A stretch of DNA of 13,517 bases from the NCBI GenBank assembly GCA_964498075.1, contig CAZCGA010000157.1, positions 1 through 13,517 of the forward strand, in the 5' to 3' direction. The position numbers and the translations under genes are program-made. The notes beneath the pieces are model-generated. The model saw nothing but the letters and a program-made list of their open reading frames with translations, was not told where the DNA came from and searched no databases. Source of the stretch: CAZCGA01 sp964498075 (GTDB lineage: Bacteria > Desulfobacterota > Binatia > HRBIN30). This document shows positions 1 through 5,579 of the stretch, in pieces; the first letter of the stretch is position 1, and the number at the start of each line of letters is the position of its first letter.

Positions 1-2
1 AC

Positions 3-1538
3 ATCGTCGTCATCATGGGCGACGACATCGGCATGTGGAACATCGGCGCTTACCACCGCGGCCTGATGGCCGGCAGGACGCCGAACCTCGACAAGATCGC
101 CAAGGAGGGAATGCTATTCACCGACTACTACGCCGAGGCGAGTTGTACGGCGGGTCGCGCGAACTTCATAACCGGCGAGTTGCCCATCCGCACCGGCTTG
201 ACGACGGTCGGACAGGCTGGCGCCAAAGTCGGCTTACCGGCTGAAGCCTGCACCATCGCCACCGCGCTTAAAGCGCAGGGCTACGCCACCGGCCAGTTCG
301 GCAAGAACCATCTGGGCGACCGGAACGAGTATCTCCCCACGGTTCACGGCTTCGACGAATTCTTTGGCTATCTCTATCACCTGGACGCGATGGAAGACCC
401 GGCGCATCCCAACTACCCGCAGAATCTCTTGAACGTCGTCGGCCCGCGCAACATGGTCCACTCCTGGGCCAGCGACACCGACGACCCCACCGAGATGCCG
501 CGCTGGGGCAAGATCGGCAAGCAGAAGATCGAGGATGCCGGCACGCTCTATCCCAAGCGGATGGAGACCGTAGACGACGAGATTCGCGATCTCGCGCTCA
601 AATTCGTCGACAAGGCCAAGGCGGACAACAAGCCGTTCTTTCTCTGGCTCAACCCGACGCGCATGCACATCGTCACGCACCTCTCCGAGAAGTACGAGAA
701 GCTGCGCAACGCGGAGAATGGCTGGTCGGAAGAAGAAGCCGGCATGGCCCAGATGGATGACGACATCGGTCTGGTCATGAAGAAGCTCAAGGACCTGGGC
801 CTGGACGACAACACCATCGTCGTGTTCACCACCGACAATGGCACCGAACTCTTCACCTGGCCCGACGGCGGAACGACGCCGTTTGCGCAGTCCAAAGGGA
901 CGATCATGGAAGGCGGCTTCCGCGTGCCAGCGATCCTGCGCTGGCCCGGTCATGTGCCGGCGGACTCGGTGCAGAACGGAATCATGTCCGGCATGGACTG
1001 GTTCCCGACCTTCCTGACCGCCGCCGGCAACCCGAACATCACCGATCAGTTGCTCAAGGGTGTGAAGCTCGGCGACCGGACCTACAAGAACCATCTCGAC
1101 GGCTACGACCAGACTGCCATGATTACCGGTAAAGGCCCGTCGACTCGTCACGAAATCTTCTACCTCGGCGAGAGCACGGTCGGCGCGGTGCGCATTGACG
1201 ATTACAAGTTTCGTTTCATTGACCAGCCCGCCGGCTGGCTGGGCGAAAAGACCCATCCTGACGTGCCTTACATCACCAACCTGCGCCTCGATCCGTTCGA
1301 GCGCATGGGCTGGCCCGGCAATGGGACGAAAGACGGGGCGCAGCAGTACTTCGATTGGTTCAAGTTCCAATTCTGGCGCTTTGTGTTCGTCCAGCAGGTG
1401 ATGGGCAAGGAAATCCAGACCTTCCTCGACTTCCCGCCGATGCAGCGGGGCGCGAGCTTCAACCTTGACGCGGTGAAAGCGGAGATGGCGAAACGGATGG
1501 CCGAGGCGGAGGCGGCGAGCAAAGGCTCCGGCCAGTAG
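3..1538 (+). CDS. Arylsulfatase (type I, formylglycine-dependent), 5' end outside window
   Basis: The product hydrolyses sulfate esters, most likely in the periplasm. The reading frame is open to the left edge, and the residues before the first visible ATG (15) read IVVI, the usual first strand of a sulfatase, so the true start and any signal peptide lie upstream. Numbering from the ATG at 15, visible family features are the metal-binding pair D3-D4 in MGDDIG, the formylglycine motif C44-T-A-G-R48 (C-x-[PA]-x-R), the GKNHLG segment with K97 and H99, H218, the TTDNG motif with D274-N275, and K294 in QSKGT. All expected catalytic and metal positions are present, so the enzyme should be active once C44 is converted by a formylglycine-generating enzyme, which is not in this window. 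The visible part is 507 residues, close to full length for the family. The natural substrate cannot be told from sequence. Confidence 0.93.
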   Translation: MVVIMGDDIGMWNIGAYHRGLMAGRTPNLDKIAKEGMLFTDYYAEASCTAGRANFITGELPIRTGLTTVGQAGAKVGLPAEACTIATALKAQGYATGQFGKNHLGDRNEYLPTVHGFDEFFGYLYHLDAMEDPAHPNYPQNLLNVVGPRNMVHSWASDTDDPTEMPRWGKIGKQKIEDAGTLYPKRMETVDDEIRDLALKFVDKAKADNKPFFLWLNPTRMHIVTHLSEKYEKLRNAENGWSEEEAGMAQMDDDIGLVMKKLKDLGLDDNTIVVFTTDNGTELFTWPDGGTTPFAQSKGTIMEGGFRVPAILRWPGHVPADSVQNGIMSGMDWFPTFLTAAGNPNITDQLLKGVKLGDRTYKNHLDGYDQTAMITGKGPSTRHEIFYLGESTVGAVRIDDYKFRFIDQPAGWLGEKTHPDVPYITNLRLDPFERMGWPGNGTKDGAQQYFDWFKFQFWRFVFVQQVMGKEIQTFLDFPPMQRGASFNLDAVKAEMAKRMAEAEAASKGSGQ

Positions 1539-1594
1539 CCAGAATGACCTTCACGGCCGGCGGCTCGCAAGGCCGCCCGCCTGCTCTCAGATAA

Positions 1595-1627
1595 CGGGCC
1601 GCACCCGTCCCAACCGGGTGCGGCCCG
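1595..1627 (+). terminator. Strong GC hairpin after the sulfatase gene
   Basis: A perfect 13-bp stem (arms 1595-1607 and 1615-1627) encloses a 7-nt loop, 57 nt after the sulfatase stop codon. The following sequence is not a clean T tract (GCGATCCATTTCATTG), so it is a candidate weak intrinsic terminator or a 3'-end stabilising hairpin. Confidence 0.55.
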
Positions 1628-1654
1628 GCGATCCATTTCATTGACCGATGAAAA

Positions 1655-1697
1655 ATTGCTCCTCGCGACAGTGGTGATTGAGGAGCTATTGCTCCTC
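1655..1697 (+). promoter_or_regulatory. Leader with two mutually exclusive hairpins
   Basis: ATTGCTCCTC occurs twice, at 1655-1664 and 1688-1697. Between them GAGGAGC (1680-1686) can pair perfectly with the GCTCCTC of either copy: a 7-bp stem with a 15-nt loop (1658-1664) or a 7-bp stem with a 4-nt TATT loop (1691-1697). The element lies 43 nt upstream of the ATG at 1740, whose Shine-Dalgarno is GGGAGGG at 1726-1732. CTCC-rich arms could also pair with that site. Regulatory function is inference. Confidence 0.35.
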
Positions 1698-1739
1698 CGG
1701 CCCGTTTGGCGGTAACTGAGCGGCCGGGAGGGACGTACT

Positions 1740-2180
1740 ATGAAGAACAGTTGGGGAGCCGTTTCGCTTGCGACGCTGGCCGCGTGCCTGTCGGCGCCGG
1801 TAGCGTACGCTGGATCGACGAAGTGTCTGCTCACGTTTGATCTCCATGAGTGGTCGGTCTTCTACGAGAGCGCGACGGGAGCGGGCAAGATCACCTGCGA
1901 CAACGGACAGTCGGCAGGCGTGACGATCCGGTCGAAGGGGGGCGGGCTGTCGGTTGGGAAGTTTGACATCAAGGACGGCCGCGGCTCGTTCACCGACGTG
2001 TCCAGCATCGACGAAGTGTTCGGCAAGTACCTAGCTACCGAACGCGATGCGGCAGCAGCCAAGGCGGCGGACGCCTGGGTGATGACCAAAGAGAAGGTGT
2101 CGCTGGCGCTTGCTGGCACCGGCAAGGGCTGGGAACTCGGCTTCTCGGTCGACGAGTTCATCATCGAGAAGCAGAAGTAG
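1740..2180 (+). CDS. Exported protein of unknown function, 146 aa
   Basis: I do not recognise this family. The start at 1740 has a good Shine-Dalgarno (GGGAGGG, 1726-1732). The first 24 residues form a signal peptide with a hydrophobic core and an AYA cleavage site before G25, so the mature protein of about 122 residues is periplasmic or secreted. It has exactly two cysteines in the mature part (C29 and C53), likely a disulfide, a glycine-rich stretch near 67-73 (KGGGLSVG), and a short Ala/Lys helix-like segment near 100-114. No transmembrane segment is seen beyond the signal. It is separated from the sulfatase by a hairpin and by its own structured leader, so it is probably an independent transcription unit. 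Confidence 0.8.
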   Translation: MKNSWGAVSLATLAACLSAPVAYAGSTKCLLTFDLHEWSVFYESATGAGKITCDNGQSAGVTIRSKGGGLSVGKFDIKDGRGSFTDVSSIDEVFGKYLATERDAAAAKAADAWVMTKEKVSLALAGTGKGWELGFSVDEFIIEKQK

Positions 2181-2363
2181 GCCGCATGCGCGCCCGCGCC
2201 GCGCGCTACTTCTGTTTGCGAGACGGCAGTAGCCGGGGCTGCCCCCCGGGCCACTGGGTACCGCCCTCCGCGGCTGCTGGGCAAGGAATTCGTCGAGAGT
2301 CGCACACCGACGGCTGGCACCCGCGCCCGCACCGAAATCAGCGTGCGATGCCTTCAGCCCGGG

Positions 2364-2465
2364 ATCGTCATGGCCACGCACACGGGCATGACGACGGTGG
2401 AATTCGAGAAGATCGCAAAGGACTGGATCGCGACGGCGAAGCATCCGAAGACCGGCAAGCTCTAA
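2364..2465 (+). pseudogene. Remnant of a periplasmic HAD-type phosphatase gene
   Basis: In frame 3 this stretch reads a conserved segment of HAD-family phosphatases that often neighbour sulfatases: GIVMATHTGMTTVEFEK followed by a DWIATAKHPKTGK segment, then TAA at 2463-2465. In complete family members this block precedes the TEMVYQPM segment and the rest of the catalytic domain, none of which follows here. The nucleophile motif DxDxT is also absent upstream. The remaining 33 or so codons cannot make an active enzyme. In the 183 nt between the previous stop codon and this fragment (2181-2363) I see no recognisable gene. Assignment rests on recall of the family motif. Confidence 0.6.
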
Positions 2466-2488
2466 CTGAGAAGGAGGAAAATCAAACC

Positions 2489-3306
2489 ATGCCCCGTACA
2501 CTCCTGAGAACACTAGGCACCACCATGCTGCTGTCCATGGCCGCAACGAGCGCGGTTGGCCAGGAAGCTGACCATGACTCCGCCCATGCCCTTGCCATGA
2601 AGCTGCAGAACCCGGTGGCGGCGCTGATCAGCGTGCCGTTCCAGAATAACTTCGAGTGGGGCGGCGGCCCGCAGAGCAAGGGCTTCAAGTACACGCTCAA
2701 CTTTCAACCGGTCATCCCGATCTCGATCACGGAGGATTGGAATCTGATCTCGCGCACGATCGTGCCGGTTATTGAACAGGACGATGTCGTGCCCGACAGC
2801 TCGCAAGGCGGTTTGGGCGACATCCTGCAGAGCGCGTTTTTTCGCCGAAGGCCCCCGGTGTAGGCGGGATCATTTGGGGCATGGGACCTGCCTTCCTCCT
2901 GCCGACATCGACCGAGGACTTCCTCGGTGCGCAGAAGTTCGCGATCGGCCCAACGGCGGTGGCCCTGCGCCAGCATTCGGGTTGGACCTACGGCATGCTG
3001 GCCAATCACCTCGTCTCCACCGGCGGCACGCACGCCACGTCGGACGTCAACTCGACCTTCCTGCAACCGTTCATCTCGTTCACCACCAAGACGTACACCA
3101 CGTTCGCCCTGAACACCGAGTCCACCTACGACTGGGAGGGCGCCCAGTGGACGGTCCCGCTGAACGCCACGGTGGCACAGCTGCTCAAGATCGGTGGCCA
3201 GCCGATGCAGTTCCAGCTCGGCCCCAAGCTGTACGTCGAAGGCCCAACCGGCGCACCCGACTGGGGCGTTCGCTTCGCGTACATTCTGCTGTTCCCGAAG
3301 AAATGA
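2489..3306 (+). pseudogene. Neuromedin-U-type outer-membrane (transporter-like) protein, frameshifted
   Basis: Two ORFs in different frames (2489-2863 and 2881-3306) together match one protein of about 272 residues. It resembles the bacterial family labelled neuromedin U or transporter, predicted to be a small outer-membrane beta barrel. The first part starts at ATG 2489 behind AAGGAGG (2471-2477), has a signal peptide cleaved near AVG before Q25, and carries the typical LQNPVAALISVPFQNNF and DWNLISRTIVPVI blocks. The second carries LIKIG-like, YVEGP and WGVRFAYILLFPKK blocks at the C-terminus. The join lies at the T6 run 2837-2842: reading one T twice restores FFSPKAPGVGGIIWGMGP across the gap. 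A lost T in the genome, a sequencing error, or -1 frameshifting/slippage are all possible. Confidence 0.8.
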
Positions 3307-3399
3307 GCCGACCACTGGATGGAAAGAGACGTGGTGCGAACAAAAGCTCACGCTGACGACGCTCGATGCCGTGGTTGCCATCGAGACTCGGGCCTTCAT

Positions 3400-3428
3400 C
3401 GGTGGGAGCTGAATGCAGACTCCCACCG
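3400..3428 (+). terminator. Hairpin downstream of the outer-membrane protein gene
   Basis: A perfect 9-bp stem CGGTGGGAG / CTCCCACCG (3400-3408 and 3420-3428) with an 11-nt loop lies about 94 nt after the stop at 3306. No T tract follows, so terminator activity is uncertain. Confidence 0.4.
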
Positions 3429-3508
3429 GGCGACGCCAGACCGCAAAGAAGCCAAGGCGCTGCCGCGACCAAGCGCGCTTTGGTTCCGCGCCCCCGCCGC
3501 GCCGGCGG

Positions 3509-3537
3509 TTGACTGGTGCGTTGTCTGCGTATAGCGT
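3509..3537 (+). promoter_or_regulatory. Possible sigma-70-type promoter for the cysteine-rich lipoprotein
   Basis: TTGACT (3509-3514) matches 5 of 6 of the -35 consensus. It is followed after 17 bp by TAGCGT (3532-3537), or after 15 bp by TATAGC (3530-3535). The -10 match is poor. It is about 70 nt upstream of the ATG at 3607. Confidence 0.3.
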
Positions 3538-3606
3538 CCCCGTCTGCACCGCATACGGGCCGGCCTCCTGCTGCGGTGCCGCGGGTCGAGTCGGATAGAG
3601 GACGTA

Positions 3607-3933
3607 ATGACAAACCAGGCGCATACCGGCTATCCGCCAGGCTTCGCGAGGTGCCGCTCGATCTTCATCGCCGCGCTCATCGTGCTGGCGGCCGGGGCCG
3701 GTGCGGTGGGGTGCGGTGGCAACGATCTCGTCGTAGGGGGTAGCGTTCCGATCGTTCGACCTACGGGGACCGCTTGCCTGGCGCGAGACGCGCCGTGCAC
3801 GCGGCCGGCGGAATGCTGCAGCGGCCTCTGTCAAGCGGCGATATGCGATTGCGTGAGCGCAGGGGAATTTTGCTCGAGTAACAATGAGTGCTGCAGCAAC
3901 AGCTGCAATACTTCCTTCAACTCTTGCAATTGA
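3607..3933 (+). CDS. Cysteine-rich lipoprotein with two tandem cystine-knot-like repeats
   Basis: The 108-residue product starts at ATG 3607 behind AGAGGA (3597-3602). Residues 17-35 form a hydrophobic signal ending in AVGC, so C36 is a probable lipidation site, although the -3 residue is Ala, not the canonical Leu. After a short linker come two repeats with the same cysteine pattern: C57, C64, C70, C71, C75, C80 and C82, C89, C95, C96, C100, C107. The spacing is C-x6-C-x5-CC-x3-C-x4-C and C-x6-C-x5-CC-x3-C-x6-C. This is the spacing class of inhibitor cystine knots (knottins). Twelve cysteines in 51 residues imply a compact, disulfide-rich domain on the cell surface or in the periplasm. Function is unknown; adhesion, protease inhibition or structural roles are possible. 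Confidence 0.8.
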   Translation: MTNQAHTGYPPGFARCRSIFIAALIVLAAGAGAVGCGGNDLVVGGSVPIVRPTGTACLARDAPCTRPAECCSGLCQAAICDCVSAGEFCSSNNECCSNSCNTSFNSCN

Positions 3934-3976
3934 ACTGCGATAGGTACACGCGGGAACTCGTTTGTCACTCCGCTTG

Positions 3977-4039
3977 AGATTTCCGAGAATCTTCCGGGAA
4001 TCTTCCAGACTCGAGAGGCTGACGATGCCATGAGACCCG
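3977..4039 (+). promoter_or_regulatory. Upstream element A: three 11-bp iterons and conserved flank
   Basis: Three head-to-tail 11-bp units, TTTCCGAGAAT (3980-3990), CTTCCGGGAAT (3991-4001) and CTTCCAGACTC (4002-4012), are followed by a GAGAGGC segment and a conserved flank. A close copy lies at 7771-7834 before the porin gene; the first 20 bases (AGATTTCCGAGAATCTTCCG) are identical. It ends 47 nt before the ATG at 4087. Units one helical turn apart suit cooperative protein binding, but a dispersed repeat is also possible. Confidence 0.5.
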
Positions 4040-4086
4040 CAATGACTTGGTCCCCAAAACGAAGGCGAGCAACGAGGAGGTTTTCC

Positions 4087-4872
4087 ATGAAACCCATGCA
4101 TCCGTTCGCAATCGCGATGCTCTGCTGCCTCACCATCGCTGCTGTCCCGCGCGGCCGTCTGTGGGCCGCAGACGGGGTCGTGCTGCCCTTACCGCCCGAG
4201 GATCAGCAGGAGATTACCGCACGGCTCGGGTCCGGAGTGGTGGGCCAGGCACTCCCGAGCAATCCCATAACGAACCCCGCCATCTACTTCCCGCTGCAGG
4301 AGCGGGCACTGACCTACCTGGTCACGGCCGGACCGAACACCGGCAACACCCAGTCGCTCAAGGTCGCGAAGCGCAATCGGCCCAACGGAACGCCGGCGTG
4401 GCGCTTTGGGATCTCGCCCACGCTCGCCGGCTTCATCAGCCAGAACCCCGCGGGCGATCTCATGATGCCATCGGTGAGCGACTCTGACGAAGGCGTCGTG
4501 GTGATCACGACACCGGCGAACCCCTTCATCATAAGCGGCATCAAGCCCGGTGAGACCCGGACGTTTTCGCAGACCGTCGCGGTGAACTACCTCGACGATC
4601 CGGCCAGGCAGGACTACTCCGGAACCCTGAACGGCTCGTATACGTACGTGGGCACGTACCAGGTGACCGTGCCAGCGGGAACGTACCAGGCGGTCCTGAT
4701 GCGCCTCAAGTATGAGGGCAAGGTCGGGCCTGCCCACACGAAGGACGCCGCGTACTATTTCTTTGCTCCGCAGGTTGGCGTGGTAGCGATGATCAGCCAG
4801 GAGGATGTCGAGGCTTTCTGGATCATCCACATTGACTCAAAGATGGGAAAGGTGCTGGCCTCCTCCAACTGA
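4087..4872 (+). CDS. Exported protein of unknown function, 261 aa
   Basis: I do not recognise a named family. ATG 4087 is preferred over the in-frame ATG at 4030 because GAGGAGG (4074-4080) stands 6 nt upstream and because a signal peptide begins right there, with a hydrophobic core at residues 7-20 and probable cleavage near 27-28 (LWAA). The mature protein is a soluble, beta-rich looking domain with conserved-looking blocks YFPLQERALTYLVTAGPN, MPSVSDSDEGVVVI, NYLDDPARQDYSG and YYFFAPQVGVVAMISQED. There are no cysteines in the mature part. The upstream iteron element is shared with the porin gene, suggesting common control. It converges with the minus-strand gene at 4905, with 32 nt between the stop codons. 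Confidence 0.85.
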   Translation: MKPMHPFAIAMLCCLTIAAVPRGRLWAADGVVLPLPPEDQQEITARLGSGVVGQALPSNPITNPAIYFPLQERALTYLVTAGPNTGNTQSLKVAKRNRPNGTPAWRFGISPTLAGFISQNPAGDLMMPSVSDSDEGVVVITTPANPFIISGIKPGETRTFSQTVAVNYLDDPARQDYSGTLNGSYTYVGTYQVTVPAGTYQAVLMRLKYEGKVGPAHTKDAAYYFFAPQVGVVAMISQEDVEAFWIIHIDSKMGKVLASSN

Positions 4873-4904
4873 AGCCGGGTAGTGCCCCCTCTCGCGCGCG
4901 ACGA

Positions 4905-5318
4905 CTATTGCTTGGGCGCGACGCTGCCCACCAGGATCATGCCCAGGGATGGATACAGCGTGCCGGTGACCGACACTTCAGTGCCGTGCGGGGCGGCGTT
5001 CAGCTGCTTCAGCGCCGCGGCGTCGCCGGGGAGCAGCGGGTGGATGGTGGGATCTCCGTCAATCTCCAAGGCGAAGCGGTGACCGTCCTTGGCGCATTGC
5101 GCCTTGGCCGCCTCTCCCGGCCGCAGGTCGCAGCGCAGGCAGATGAGCTTACCCGGAAAGACGCCTTGGTTGCCGACCGATCCGGTGAAGAAACGCGCGT
5201 CGGTCAGTGGATCCGGTAGACCGCCGGCCGGCTGCGCTTCGGCAGTCGTCACGACTCCGGCCACCATCACCGTGAGCGCGGCCAGCGTCGCGCGGTACAG
5301 CATGTTCCGCATCCTCAT
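4905..5318 (-). CDS. Exported CxxC protein, OB-fold-like, 137 aa
   Basis: The start at 5318 is chosen because GGAGGGG lies just upstream on the minus strand (within 5321-5333) and a signal peptide starts there, cleaved after AEA (A28). The longer in-frame ORF to 5522 has neither. The mature protein of about 109 residues contains C60-x2-C63, C75 and H80, a possible metal site, then HPLLPGD and a beta-rich end (TEVSVTGTLYPSLGMILV) that looks like an OB-type barrel strand pair. I do not know a characterised homologue; binding of a metal ion or a role in envelope redox chemistry is conceivable but unproven. It is divergent from the 722-aa protein gene and convergent with the 261-aa protein gene. 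Confidence 0.8.
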   Translation of the reverse strand: MRMRNMLYRATLAALTVMVAGVVTTAEAQPAGGLPDPLTDARFFTGSVGNQGVFPGKLICLRCDLRPGEAAKAQCAKDGHRFALEIDGDPTIHPLLPGDAAALKQLNAAPHGTEVSVTGTLYPSLGMILVGSVAPKQ

Positions 5319-5353
5319 GAGTCCCCTCCTTTTGCTTTCTCGAGGCCCATCAA

Positions 5354-5380
5354 TTGCCGAACACAATGAACTCTCGGCAA
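5354..5380. promoter_or_regulatory. Interrupted palindrome in the divergent promoter region
   Basis: TTGCCGA (5354-5360) and its exact inverse TCGGCAA (5374-5380) are separated by 13 bp, 36 bp upstream of the minus-strand start at 5318 and about 200 bp upstream of the plus-strand start at 5580. It could be an operator for a dimeric regulator or an RNA hairpin in the minus-strand leader. Nothing else convincing is seen in 5381-5530. Confidence 0.35.
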
Positions 5381-5579
5381 CGCACGACGCCGACTGTACC
5401 GTGATCCCTCGGCGGAAGACAATCCCCGCGGGCGTATCGCACCGGGTGAATTCACACAGCGCTCGGAATCCGGCGGTTGAAACCGTATGTGGCGGGAAGC
5501 CCCGCGGTTGTGTATGGAGCATCGAGCGAAAACGAGTCTTCCGGATCCCAAGTTCCCAGACGAAAGGACACTGCGAACG

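Larger units (their letters stand above)
3307..3606. other. Intergenic region without a recognised gene
   Basis: These 300 bases hold the hairpin at 3400-3428 and a weak promoter candidate at 3509-3537. Short ORFs present on both strands have no signal peptide, no convincing ribosome binding site and no recognisable motif, so I call none of them. Confidence 0.6.

Noticed and set aside
234..1370. 378-codon ORF on the minus strand inside the sulfatase gene
   Set aside because: Mirror of a GC-rich coding region; no motif, no ribosome binding site, and the plus strand has full sulfatase catalytic motifs.
3509..3516. TTGACTGG shared with the transposon ends, suggesting another IS end
   Set aside because: Only 8 bases match; the rest of the terminal repeat is absent and no duplication flanks it.
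2704..4101. 465-codon ORF on the minus strand
   Set aside because: Spans two plus-strand genes and an intergenic region; low-complexity Arg-rich product typical of antisense frames in GC-rich DNA.
5487..5579. Earlier ATG for the 722-aa protein
   Set aside because: It would bury the signal peptide behind 31 charged residues and has no good ribosome binding site.
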